Source of the DNA: UBA1941 sp046329555
GTDB taxonomy: Bacteria > Bacteroidota > Bacteroidia > Chitinophagales > LD1
Direction of reading: 5' to 3'
NCBI GenBank assembly: GCA_046329555.1
Contig: JAXLUK010000003.1
Coordinates: forward strand, 500,396-564,395
Length of the DNA stretch: 64,000 nt
Shown: positions 38,092-45,980 of the stretch, one piece after another
Layout of the letters: every line of letters starts with the position of its first letter
Numbering within the stretch: the first letter of the stretch is position 1
Notes under the pieces: model-generated
The model's database searches: none
The model's input: the letters and a program-made list of their open reading frames with translations, nothing else
What the model was told of the DNA's origin: nothing
Made by a program: the position numbers and the translations under genes

Positions 38092-38943
38092 ATGAAGTAC
38101 TTCGGAATTTTCGTTTGCTGTGCGTTCGTGCTCTTTACTTCTTGCAAAAAATCAACACAGGAAGAACAGGCACAATCAGCTAAAGATAATGCACAAATGG
38201 AGTCGGAATACGCCCAGATTTATGATGCTGTTTCGAATTACGCCGCCTACAATCCTAAAATTGGTAAGAAGGAAAGTGCTGAAGATTATATCCTTCCTAA
38301 CGGAGCTATTGTCGCTTTTCAGGACTCCATCTTTGACGGCAATGGTATAGCCTTTACCATTGATTACGGCCCATTGGGTACAGGCTTCAACAAAGGAATT
38401 CCTTGTAAAGACGGACGTTACAGAGCCGGAAAAATTAAAATCAGCTTAGATCAACGCTGGAACACCACGCCTTCAGTAATGACAGTTACCATTGATCCCG
38501 GTCAATATTATTCTGGAAATGGCACCACCATGTATGAAGTGAGCGGGCAGAAAACAATTCGACATACCGCGCCGAACAGCTACGACGTGCAGGTTTCAAA
38601 TGGCAGATTGGTAAAAGCGGAAGGAACAGTAAGTTGGTCTACCTCAAGAACCATCACACAAATTGTAGATGTACCGGGAACAGCCTGGGGTGATGTGTTT
38701 ACGTATAGTGGAACTTCTACCGGAACCAACGTCAAAGGAGAAACTTTCACCGTTAGTACGATACAGCCCTTAAAAAAACGGATAGAGGCGGGATGCTTAA
38801 CCACATTTGTTTCTGGCAAACTAGAGGTCAGCAGCGGCAGCAAATCATATTCGGTAAATTTCGACCCTTATAGTAATGAAGCTTGCGACAGAAAGGCTGT
38901 TGTGACCTATAACGGTAAAGATTACTTCATTGATGTTTGGTAG
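38092..38943 (+). CDS. Lipoprotein of unknown function
   Basis: A 283-residue protein with a lipoprotein signal: MKYFGIFVCCAFVLFTSC followed by KKS, so the lipidated Cys would be residue 18 (FTSC lipobox). The mature part is beta-rich (AFTIDYGPLGTGFNKGIP, GRYRAGKIKISLDQRW, GETFTVSTIQPLKKR) and contains several regularly spaced Cys residues. I do not recognise a named domain. Its last 22 nt overlap the end of the convergent gene 38922-39350. It probably sits in the periplasm or on the outer membrane. Confidence 0.75.
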   Translation: MKYFGIFVCCAFVLFTSCKKSTQEEQAQSAKDNAQMESEYAQIYDAVSNYAAYNPKIGKKESAEDYILPNGAIVAFQDSIFDGNGIAFTIDYGPLGTGFNKGIPCKDGRYRAGKIKISLDQRWNTTPSVMTVTIDPGQYYSGNGTTMYEVSGQKTIRHTAPNSYDVQVSNGRLVKAEGTVSWSTSRTITQIVDVPGTAWGDVFTYSGTSTGTNVKGETFTVSTIQPLKKRIEAGCLTTFVSGKLEVSSGSKSYSVNFDPYSNEACDRKAVVTYNGKDYFIDVW

Positions 38944-39350
38944 ATTACCGGAACGGGTGCAAACATGCGAACAATCCCTTCTGGTGTAACACATTTGACA
39001 CGATAAACGTTAGTCATTTTGGAAGATAGCGGATACCGATCCACTACTTCAATATAGTTGTGCCGGAATTTGCCAGAAACCACTTCAATTCTTTTACACT
39101 GGGCGAAATTTGTTTGGGTATCATCGCTTCTTTCAATAAGCACTTCCTCATATTGTTCCACATCATCTACCAACAGATAGAGCTGGACGTCGTTGGGGGT
39201 GCGCACCGCTTCCAGGGTGGCGCCTAACTTTAACTCTTTAAACTGATGGGGCAATTCCTTATTGATTCTCTCCAGATAAGCCTGCCTGCTTTCCTGTGCG
39301 TACAGAGACACACTAAATATCACCATCAAAATAGTAAACATGCTTCTCAT
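38922..39350 (-). CDS. Small exported protein coupled to rnhB
   Basis: A 142-residue protein that I do not recognise. The start at 39350 is chosen because its ATG overlaps the rnhB stop by 4 nt (ATGA) and gives a signal peptide (MRSMFTILMVIFSVSLYAQ). The mature part is about 120 residues with mixed alpha/beta character (YLLVDDVEQYEEVLIE, HNYIEVVDRYPLSSK). It has no transmembrane segment beyond the signal and no T9SS domain. It overlaps the convergent lipoprotein gene by 22 nt at the 3' end. The functional link to RNase HII is probably only positional. Confidence 0.6.
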   Translation of the reverse strand: MRSMFTILMVIFSVSLYAQESRQAYLERINKELPHQFKELKLGATLEAVRTPNDVQLYLLVDDVEQYEEVLIERSDDTQTNFAQCKRIEVVSGKFRHNYIEVVDRYPLSSKMTNVYRVKCVTPEGIVRMFAPVPVIYQTSMK

Positions 39351-39946
39351 CTGAATAACTCGGTTTGAAATTCCTTTAGTTGGAAACTTTTTCGATGCAG
39401 TGTACACAAACCATGTGCCATGATTGCGGCGCGGTGAGCAGCGGTTCCATAACCTTTATTGGTATCCCAGCCATATTGAGGGAAACGCCGATGCGCTTCC
39501 ATCATCCAGTCATCGCGATAGGTCTTAGCCAAAATGGAAGCCGCCGCAATATGCTGATAAGTAGCGTCGCCGCTAACCACTGTCTGATACGGTACTTGAT
39601 CGAATGGTTTAAACCGATTGCCATCAACCAGAATAAACCCGAAAGTCCCCGGTATTTTCTGTAATGACAAATGCATGGCTTTTATGGAAGCATTCAGAAT
39701 ATTGATTGAATCAATTTCTTCATGACTAACGCTTGCCACCGCCCAGGCAAGCGCATCGCGTTCAACTTCTTTACGAAGCTGCTCGCGCATGGCAGCATTC
39801 AGTTGCTTGCTGTCGTTGAGCAATTTGTTCTTGTAACCCTGCGGAAAAACCACAGCCGCCGCAAAAACCGGTCCGGCCAAACATCCCCTTCCAGCCTCAT
39901 CGCAGCCGGCTTCGGGAAACTTTTTCTGATAATATGCCTTCAGCAC
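39347..39946 (-). CDS. rnhB: Ribonuclease HII
   Basis: A 199-residue type 2 RNase H that removes ribonucleotides from DNA and cuts RNA-DNA hybrids. The DEAGRG catalytic motif is at the start (GCDEAGRGCLAGPVFAAAV). The third acidic site is in FGFILVDGNRF, and the family helix AAASILAKTYRDDWM carries the last catalytic Asp. Translation would begin at a GTG (39946), since no closer in-frame ATG precedes the conserved N-terminus. The gene overlaps the small exported-protein gene by 4 nt. Confidence 0.95.
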   Translation of the reverse strand: MLKAYYQKKFPEAGCDEAGRGCLAGPVFAAAVVFPQGYKNKLLNDSKQLNAAMREQLRKEVERDALAWAVASVSHEEIDSINILNASIKAMHLSLQKIPGTFGFILVDGNRFKPFDQVPYQTVVSGDATYQHIAAASILAKTYRDDWMMEAHRRFPQYGWDTNKGYGTAAHRAAIMAHGLCTLHRKSFQLKEFQTELFR

Positions 39947-39969
39947 CGATGCAAAAAAAGGAATTCTTT

Positions 39970-40001
39970 AAAAAGAAAAAGGGAGACCTTAAAGATCTCC
40001 C
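39970..40001 (-). terminator. Intrinsic terminator of the Spy-like gene
   Basis: GGGAGA (39981-39986) and TCTCCC (39996-40001) form the stem. On the minus strand it is followed by TTTTTCTTTTT (complement of 39970-39980). It begins 23 nt after the stop of the 40025-40528 gene. Confidence 0.8.
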
Positions 40002-40024
40002 TTCACTGATTATCAAAACCAGAA

Positions 40025-40528
40025 TTATTTAGATTTCTGTTCATTGTCGCGATCGTCATCCTTACCTTGCTCATGCTTACCATCGTGCTCCATTCCGCGT
40101 TTTGCGCGCATTTCCTGATTATGGGCCTTCAATTTGGCATTCTGGTCAGCTGTTAACACGGCCCGTTCCTGCTCACGCAATTGCTTTCGCAAAGTTTGCA
40201 CCTTGGCACGTACCTCCTCATTTTCTTCCTTCATTTTATTACCTCCGGTAATCTCCTTCTTTTGCTTTTGGAAGTTCAAATTCAAATCATAAATCTTTTG
40301 ATACTGGTCGGCCGACAATCCCACGATACCATTCAATTGTTCAGTAGCTTGCTTGGCACGTTCTTCCGAGGTGGGCGCCTGTCGTGGCTTTCCATTTTCA
40401 CCTTTTCCACCGCCTCGGTTTTCGCGCATCTCAGCACCTTTTCCGCGACTGCTTTTGTTTTGGTTTTCCTGGGCGAATGTGGCGGTTACCATCAAGCCCG
40501 CCAACATCATCATGATTACTTTTTTCAT
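40025..40528 (-). CDS. Spy/LTXXQ-like periplasmic protein
   Basis: A 167-residue protein when started at 40528 (MKKVIMMMLAGLMVTATFAQ), which gives a clean signal peptide. The mature protein is highly charged and helical: a basic/Gly-rich stretch (SSRGKGAEMRENRGGGKG) comes first, then a helical region with LTxxQ-like motifs (NGIVGLSADQYQKIYDLN and ERAVLTADQNAKLKAHN), and a charged tail (HDGKHEQGKDDDRDNEQ). This matches Bacteroidota Spy/CpxP-like or DUF4890-type proteins, some of which act as chaperones or metal/stress responders. The specific role is not shown. Confidence 0.7.
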   Translation of the reverse strand: MKKVIMMMLAGLMVTATFAQENQNKSSRGKGAEMRENRGGGKGENGKPRQAPTSEERAKQATEQLNGIVGLSADQYQKIYDLNLNFQKQKKEITGGNKMKEENEEVRAKVQTLRKQLREQERAVLTADQNAKLKAHNQEMRAKRGMEHDGKHEQGKDDDRDNEQKSK

Positions 40529-40580
40529 TGTCAATTTAATTTCGAGATAAGATAACGAATACCGTGCCGGGTTTAACCGC

Positions 40581-40598
40581 GCAATTGCAAACAATTGC
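40581..40598. repeat. Perfect 7-bp hairpin between two genes
   Basis: GCAATTG (40581-40587), loop CAAA, CAATTGC (40592-40598). It lies between the end of the kinase gene (40604) and the start of the Spy-like gene (40528). No T-run follows on either strand, so it is a weak terminator candidate or a leader hairpin. Confidence 0.45.
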
Positions 40599-40603
40599 TA
40601 AAA

Positions 40604-41443
40604 TCAAAACAGACCAAACAACTCGCCACTTACTTTGTGAATCACCTCAGATAGCGATGCTTCATCTTCCGCAAAGTTGGTCTGATCTACATCAATAACC
40701 AACAAACGTCCCTGGTAACCCGAAATCCACTTCTCATAATATTCATTCAGTCTTTTTAAATAGTCAAGACGCAAATTATCCTCGTATTCGCGGCCGCGCT
40801 TTTGGATTTGATTTACCAACGTTGGCACCGATGCTTTAAGGTAAATCAGCAAATCCGGTGGCTTGATCAACGAACCGATGGTTTCAAACAGACGCGTATA
40901 GTTTTCAAAGTCGCGGGTACTCATCAGCCCCATACCGTGCAGGTTGGGCGCAAAAATACAGGCGTCCTCGTGAATCGTCCGATCCTGAATCACCACCTGA
41001 TCTCCCTTTTGAATTTCAATAATTTGCTTAAACCGAGAATTGAGGAAGAATACCTGGAGGTTGAATGACCAGCGTGGCATATCCTCGTAAAAATCGTTCA
41101 GGTATGGATTGTTCTCCACATCTTCATATTGCGGCGTCCACCCAAAATGCTTCGACAGCAACCGGGTTAGTGTACTTTTTCCGGCCCCAATATTTCCAGC
41201 CACAGCGATATGCCGAATCCGATCTTTCGGGATTCGGGAAACTTCCCGCTGGACTGGCTTTTCCAGACGTTTCGTCAATGGTTTGGCTTCCACCACACTG
41301 CGTTTAGGGGAAACTGCTTTAACCGGCGATTTAACCGCTTTTTTAGGGGTTGCTTTCGCCGCCTTTTTGGGTGCTGCCTTCACGGCTTTCTTCACAGCCG
41401 GCTTTGCCGCCTTCTTCACAGGCGCTTTCTTCTTCACTGCCAT
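40604..41443 (-). CDS. Deoxynucleoside kinase with histone H1-like tail
   Basis: A 279-residue protein. Residues about 85-279 are a complete deoxynucleoside kinase: P-loop (AVAGNIGAGKSTLTRLLSKH), substrate motif (YEDVENNPYLNDFYEDMPRW), and the QDRTIHEDACIFAPNLH motif of the dAdo/dGuo kinase group, which phosphorylates salvaged deoxynucleosides. Residues 1-60 are a tandem Lys/Ala/Pro tail (KKAPVKKAAKPAVKKA and related PKKA units) like histone H1 C-terminal tails and bacterial H1-like proteins. The start at 41443 (MAVKKKAPVKK) is preferred over the Met at 41470. The tail could bind DNA or RNA, or be the product of slippage in a repetitive sequence. Confidence 0.88.
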   Translation of the reverse strand: MAVKKKAPVKKAAKPAVKKAVKAAPKKAAKATPKKAVKSPVKAVSPKRSVVEAKPLTKRLEKPVQREVSRIPKDRIRHIAVAGNIGAGKSTLTRLLSKHFGWTPQYEDVENNPYLNDFYEDMPRWSFNLQVFFLNSRFKQIIEIQKGDQVVIQDRTIHEDACIFAPNLHGMGLMSTRDFENYTRLFETIGSLIKPPDLLIYLKASVPTLVNQIQKRGREYEDNLRLDYLKRLNEYYEKWISGYQGRLLVIDVDQTNFAEDEASLSEVIHKVSGELFGLF

Positions 41444-41560
41444 AAATAGAGTTGTTACAGCCTTCGGCAATCATGTGAATTACTTTTGGCCGGGTCGAAA
41501 ATAGGAAAATTCTTGTGCCTGCGATTTGCTATTTTCACGCGCTAAAATATCACTGTTACT

Positions 41561-44431
41561 ATGCAAGATTGGCGTATTACCGATAGCTTCAAAAACCGAC
41601 ATATTGGCCCTAACAACCACGAAACCGCCGACATGCTGCAAGTAGTTGGTGCAGTTTCCGTGGACACCCTTATTCAGGAAACAGTTCCGGCCAGTATACT
41701 TCGTAAAACTCCCCTGCAACTGCCTGCTGCACTATCAGAGTTTGACTATCTGAATCTTTTAAGAGAAAAAGCGGCCAAGAACAAGTTATACAAAAACTTC
41801 ATTGGCTGCGGCTACTACGGTGCTATTACGCCGGCAGCAATCAGAAGAAATATTTTTGAGAACCCGGGATGGTATACCCAGTACACCCCTTATCAGGCAG
41901 AAATCGCGCAAGGGCGCCTGGAAGCGCTGCTCAATTTCCAAACTATGGTGAGTGATTTAACGGCCATGCCTATCGCCAACGCTTCGTTATTGGATGAAGG
42001 TACGGCAGCGGCTGAAGCCATGCACTTGTTCTGGGGCGTAAAGAACAAACGCGGCGCCGAATTCAATAAATTCTTCGTTTCAGAAAAATGCTTCCCGCAA
42101 ACTATTGCCGTTGTAACTACCCGTGCCGCTATTTTGGGTATTGAAGTAGTAGTTGGAAATCACGAAACCGCAGAATTAACCAATGAGTTTTTCGGTGCGC
42201 TGATTCAATATCCGGCTATCGACGGCGCTATCCATGATTACCGAGCCTTTATAGATAAATGTAAAGCAGTTGAATGCTACGTTACTGTTGCAGCCGATTT
42301 ACTATCACTTACGCTGCTGTCGCCTCCGGGCGAATGGGGTGCCGATTGCGTGGTTGGAAATTCGCAGCGATTTGGTATTCCAATGGGTTACGGCGGACCA
42401 CATGCCGCTTTTTTTGCCATTAAAGATGAATACAAAAGAATTATTCCGGGCCGGATTATCGGCGTTTCAGTTGACGCACAAAATCAACCTGCGCTGCGCA
42501 TGGCGTTACAGACCCGCGAACAACACATCCGCCGTGAAAAAGCCACATCGAATATCTGTACGGCACAAGCACTTCTGGCCATTATGGCTGGAATGTATGG
42601 CGTTTATCACGGACCTGACGGACTTGTTCGCATCGCCCGTCGCATTAACCTGATGGCGCAAGGCTTGCAAACGGCGCTTAAAGAAATGAGCTTGCCCGTA
42701 AGTGAAAACGCCTTGTTTGATACCGTTGCGGTTTTTTTAGGAGATCGGATGGAAGCATTGCGCACGTTGGCTTTGCAGCATGAAATAAATCTGTACTACG
42801 CCAACGGAACTGTTTCTATTTCCATTGATGAAACAACCTCGGAGGAAGATTGGAATGCGCTGGTTAACTTGTTTGCGCAATTCTCAGGAAGTAACAAGAA
42901 AATGTCGCTGGAATCAGCTACTCATGGCGCCAGCCCGTATCAATCGCGCACCAGTACGTTCCTAAGCCATCCTGTGTTTAATACGCATCGCAGCGAAACG
43001 CAGCTCATGCGCTATATCAAATCACTTGAAAACAAAGACCTAAGCTTAACCAAGAGTATGATTCCATTGGGAAGCTGCACCATGAAACTGAATGCAGCGG
43101 CAGAGCTGGAACCGTTGAGCTGGCCTGCTTTCGCCGGTTTGCATCCGTTTGTGCCGAATGACCAGGCCGCAGGTTACCAGGAAATTCTAAAAGAACTGGA
43201 ACAATACCTGGCGGAAATCACCGGCTTCGCAGCAACTTCATTGCAACCAAACAGTGGTGCGCAAGGTGAATATGCGGGTTTACAGGTGATACGCGCTTAT
43301 CAGAAAGATATCGGTCAAGGTCACCGCGACATCGCCTTGATACCCGCCTCCGCCCATGGTACCAATCCGGCTACAGCCGTGATGTGCGGACTGAAAGTAG
43401 TGGTGGTGGCTACCAATGAAAAAGGGGAAATTGATTTTGATGATTTGATGAAGAAAGCAGAAGAACACCGTGATCAGTTAAGTTGCTTAATGGTGACTTA
43501 TCCTTCTACACACGGGGTTTTTGAAGGAAACATCAAAGCGGTTTGCGACTTGATTCATTCGCATGGTGGACAAGTGTACATGGATGGCGCTAACTTGAAT
43601 GCGCAAGTAGGTCTTACTGGTCCCGGCTTCATTGGCGCTGATGTGAATCACATCAACCTTCATAAAACCTTCGCCATTCCGCATGGTGGTGGTGGTCCGG
43701 GAATGGGTCCTATTTGCGTTGCCGCGCATTTGGCTCCTTATCTGCCTACCAATCCGCATAAACCAACTGGTGGCAATAAACCCATACCGGCAATTTCTGC
43801 AGCGCCTTATGGAAGTGCCAGCATCTTGCTGATTTCTTACGGCTACATCAGAATGCTAGGTGGTGAAGGTTGCACCGATGCCACACGGATCGCCATTTTG
43901 AACGCTAATTATATTAAAGCCCGCCTTGAGCCGCACTTCCCCGTATTATATACCGGCGATGTGCACGGCCGTGTTGCGCATGAATTGATAGTAGATTTCC
44001 GTCATTACAAACATACCGTTGGCGTTGAAGTAGAAGATATCGCAAAGCGATTAATGGACTACGGCTTCCACGCGCCAACCGTTTCGTTTCCTGTGGCAGG
44101 AACGCTGATGATTGAACCAACAGAGAGTGAAGACAAAGCAGAATTAGACCGCCTTTGCGATGCCTTGATTGAAATCAAAGCAGAAATTGAAAAAATTGCT
44201 TCAAAAGAATGGCCAGTAGATGACAATCCATTGAAAAACGCGCCACATACCATGGCGGTGGTAACTGCTACGGAGTGGTCACACAGCTACTCCCGTGAAA
44301 CAGCAGCATTCCCATTACCCTGGGTGCGTCACAACAAATTCTGGCCAAGCGTTAGTCGTGTCAACAACTCGCATGGCGACCGCAACCTGATTTGTACTTG
44401 TCCTTCAGTAGAAGAATACGCCGCAGGTTAA
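41561..44431 (+). CDS. gcvP: Glycine dehydrogenase (decarboxylating), P protein
   Basis: A 956-residue P protein of the glycine cleavage system, the single-chain (about 950-residue) form. It decarboxylates glycine and passes the aminomethyl group to the lipoyl H protein. The N-terminal half has the family start (FKNRHIGPNNHETADMLQVV) and FIGCGYYGAITPAAIRRNI. The C-terminal half carries the PLP-binding Lys at about residue 702 in HINLHKTFAIPHGGGGPGMG. Other conserved segments are SMIPLGSCTMKLNAAAE and the end WSHSYSRETAAFPLPW. Other gcv genes are not in this window. The sirtuin gene follows 10 nt later. Confidence 0.97.
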   Translation: MQDWRITDSFKNRHIGPNNHETADMLQVVGAVSVDTLIQETVPASILRKTPLQLPAALSEFDYLNLLREKAAKNKLYKNFIGCGYYGAITPAAIRRNIFENPGWYTQYTPYQAEIAQGRLEALLNFQTMVSDLTAMPIANASLLDEGTAAAEAMHLFWGVKNKRGAEFNKFFVSEKCFPQTIAVVTTRAAILGIEVVVGNHETAELTNEFFGALIQYPAIDGAIHDYRAFIDKCKAVECYVTVAADLLSLTLLSPPGEWGADCVVGNSQRFGIPMGYGGPHAAFFAIKDEYKRIIPGRIIGVSVDAQNQPALRMALQTREQHIRREKATSNICTAQALLAIMAGMYGVYHGPDGLVRIARRINLMAQGLQTALKEMSLPVSENALFDTVAVFLGDRMEALRTLALQHEINLYYANGTVSISIDETTSEEDWNALVNLFAQFSGSNKKMSLESATHGASPYQSRTSTFLSHPVFNTHRSETQLMRYIKSLENKDLSLTKSMIPLGSCTMKLNAAAELEPLSWPAFAGLHPFVPNDQAAGYQEILKELEQYLAEITGFAATSLQPNSGAQGEYAGLQVIRAYQKDIGQGHRDIALIPASAHGTNPATAVMCGLKVVVVATNEKGEIDFDDLMKKAEEHRDQLSCLMVTYPSTHGVFEGNIKAVCDLIHSHGGQVYMDGANLNAQVGLTGPGFIGADVNHINLHKTFAIPHGGGGPGMGPICVAAHLAPYLPTNPHKPTGGNKPIPAISAAPYGSASILLISYGYIRMLGGEGCTDATRIAILNANYIKARLEPHFPVLYTGDVHGRVAHELIVDFRHYKHTVGVEVEDIAKRLMDYGFHAPTVSFPVAGTLMIEPTESEDKAELDRLCDALIEIKAEIEKIASKEWPVDDNPLKNAPHTMAVVTATEWSHSYSRETAAFPLPWVRHNKFWPSVSRVNNSHGDRNLICTCPSVEEYAAG

Positions 44432-44441
44432 ATTGAATCGA

Positions 44442-45023
44442 ATGAAGGAACTGGTAGTGCTTACCGGCGCTGGAATCAGCGCAGAAAGTGGTATCAAAAC
44501 CTTCCGCGATTCAGATGGCTTGTGGGAAAATCACCGAATTGAAGATGTAGCTTCGCCTGAAGGTTGGGTGCGAAACAAAAAACTGGTTTTAGAATTTTAT
44601 AATCAGCGGCGCCGAGATGTGCAACGCGCTAAACCAAACGCTGCCCATCTTGCCCTTGCGAAACTGGAAGACCATTTTAACGTCAGGATTATCACGCAAA
44701 ATGTGGATGATTTACATGAACGAGCAGGGTCGAAACAGGTGATGCATTTGCACGGCGAATTACTAAAAGTGCGCAGTGTCAATAACGACAACCTCGTTTT
44801 AGACTGGCGCACTGATTTAATGGAAACAGACCGCGGTCCTGACGGCGCGCCACTTCGGCCTCACATTGTTTGGTTTGGTGAAGATGTGCCCTTAATTCAC
44901 ACGGCAGCGCAGTGGGTGAGTGAAGCAGATATATTATTAATCATTGGAACGTCGCTTCAGGTATATCCGGCAGCGGGATTATTGCATGCCGCAGCTTACG
45001 AGGGTAACAATATACGAGTTTGA
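44442..45023 (+). pseudogene. cobB: Sirtuin (NAD-dependent deacylase), 5' part broken by transposon
   Basis: The first 187 codons of a sirtuin that removes acyl groups from lysines using NAD. Motifs present are TGAGISAESGIKTFRDSDGLW, TQNVDDLHERAGS, the catalytic His in MHLHGELLK, and GTSLQVYPAAGLL. At 45003 the coding sequence runs into the left inverted repeat of the transposon and stops six codons later (45021-45023). The missing C-terminus (last NAD-contacting strand and helix) lies at 48627-48758. The ATG at 44442 is preferred over the TTG at 44433. A 193-residue truncated protein may still be made; activity is doubtful. Confidence 0.93.
44995..45002. repeat. Left 8-bp target-site duplication CTTACGAG
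   Basis: CTTACGAG directly precedes the left terminal inverted repeat and is repeated exactly at 48619-48626 directly after the right one. Eight bp is the duplication length known for the IS1595 family. Confidence 0.95.
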
Positions 45024-45028
45024 CCACG
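45003..45028 (+). repeat. Left terminal inverted repeat (26 bp)
   Basis: Starts GGTAACAATATACGAGTTTG and is the exact reverse complement of 48593-48618. The identity ends after ...GACCACG. Confidence 0.97.
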
Positions 45029-45032
45029 GGGG

Positions 45033-45500
45033 TTAAAACCAACTGTTCAACTTTGTTTTTGTCGTTTCGGCGCGGGTTTTGATTCCTTTGAAGGCGGCGA
45101 TTATATCGTTTTGCTCTGTAGTTTTACCATGTATGGTTGATAGCTTTCCAAGTTTCCCCTCGTGTTCATCTATGTTCCTAATAAGGTCGCGATAGAGTTT
45201 TATTATTTCAGTTCTTGTCTTTTCGCTACTTAAAAGAAAAAGTCTGTTTCTATGAGCATTATAGGCATCGGTATTAGCTTTTAGTTGAGTAAGGTAGGAG
45301 GGCACAAGTTGATTGCTTGATTGATAGGTTTCATCGAAGCGGCTGATGATTGATTCCATCTCGCTTAGTTCATCGCACAATGCCCGCTTAATAAACTTTC
45401 GCTCTCTCCATTCGTCGTAGAAAGCGGCGAAAACCTTTCCCAAGATTCCCCCGGCGATTGCCATAACCGCGCCTAATAAGATTTTCTGTATATCGCTCAT
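45033..45500 (-). CDS. Transposon cargo: membrane-anchored coiled-coil protein
   Basis: A 155-residue protein that I do not recognise. One hydrophobic segment lies at residues 7-27 (ILLGAVMAIAGGILGKVFAAF), followed by basic residues (DEWRERKFIKR), so the N-terminus is probably outside and the rest in the cytoplasm. Residues 35-150 are highly charged and helical, likely coiled-coil (LCDELSEMESIISRFDE; KTRTEIIKLYRDLIRNIDEHEGKL). Its ATG overlaps the stop of the preceding nuclease-like gene by 1 nt (TAATG), so the two are translationally coupled. It ends 5 nt inside the left inverted repeat. Possible roles are membrane effector or anchor of its partner; neither is shown. Confidence 0.65.
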   Translation of the reverse strand: MSDIQKILLGAVMAIAGGILGKVFAAFYDEWRERKFIKRALCDELSEMESIISRFDETYQSSNQLVPSYLTQLKANTDAYNAHRNRLFLLSSEKTRTEIIKLYRDLIRNIDEHEGKLGKLSTIHGKTTEQNDIIAAFKGIKTRAETTKTKLNSWF

Positions 45501-45874
45501 TACTCGAATACAACTTCTATGGCGCCCGTATTTTTATCTATTATGTAATACCCAAATCGGGAACGAACGCCAATAACAGTAGCCATAGATTTGGATTTTT
45601 CAAACTCTTCTTTCGGTACGATAATGTACAATGTGGCAGATATAGCGGGGGCGGCCTTCCAAGCGTTCATGCACGCTGCAATCTGTCCGTTGTTCCTTAT
45701 CTCAATGATGAAAAGCGGCGACTTCGTTTTTTTGTCAACAAGAATCATATCGGGAAACATTGTTCCAATGTAATGTTCTTCCTTGTCCACATTCACCAAC
45801 GCGTCAAAACGGTTGACAAACATTGAACGGATTTTTTCTGCGACTTTGTGTTGCTCCGAGTTTTGTGCAAGCAT
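45500..45874 (-). CDS. Transposon cargo: PD-(D/E)xK-like protein
   Basis: A 124-residue soluble protein with a pattern close to the PD-(D/E)xK nuclease fold: FPDMILVDKKTKSPLFIIEIR, in which Pro-Asp is followed about 15 residues later by Glu-Ile-Arg where active nucleases usually have Glu-x-Lys. A helix with Gln follows (NNGQIAACMNAWKAAP), as in that fold. The Lys-to-Arg change leaves activity uncertain. It may be a nuclease, an inactive DNA-binding relative, or a protein of type I R-M N-terminal (HSDR_N-like) type. A Shine-Dalgarno-like AGGAGAG precedes the ATG. It is coupled by TAATG to the membrane-anchored protein. Confidence 0.6.
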   Translation of the reverse strand: MLAQNSEQHKVAEKIRSMFVNRFDALVNVDKEEHYIGTMFPDMILVDKKTKSPLFIIEIRNNGQIAACMNAWKAAPAISATLYIIVPKEEFEKSKSMATVIGVRSRFGYYIIDKNTGAIEVVFE

Positions 45875-45980
45875 GGTTTTTGCTCTCCTGGTTTAGGCCG
45901 TTCAAAGATTAAAAAAATTTTGGCCGAAACAAGGTTGACGGGCCTTTACAGCATAATTTAACTATAAAATCGTGCCTCCT

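Noticed and set aside
41065..41504. Plus-strand ORFs with Phe-rich repeats opposite the kinase tail
   Set aside because: The Phe/Leu-rich pattern is the complement of the Lys/Ala codons of the H1-like tail; no start signal or homology.
44433..45023. Sirtuin read as a naturally short 196-residue protein from a TTG start
   Set aside because: The ATG at 44442 is three codons later with the conserved start, and the missing C-terminus is found in frame at 48627-48758 beyond the transposon.
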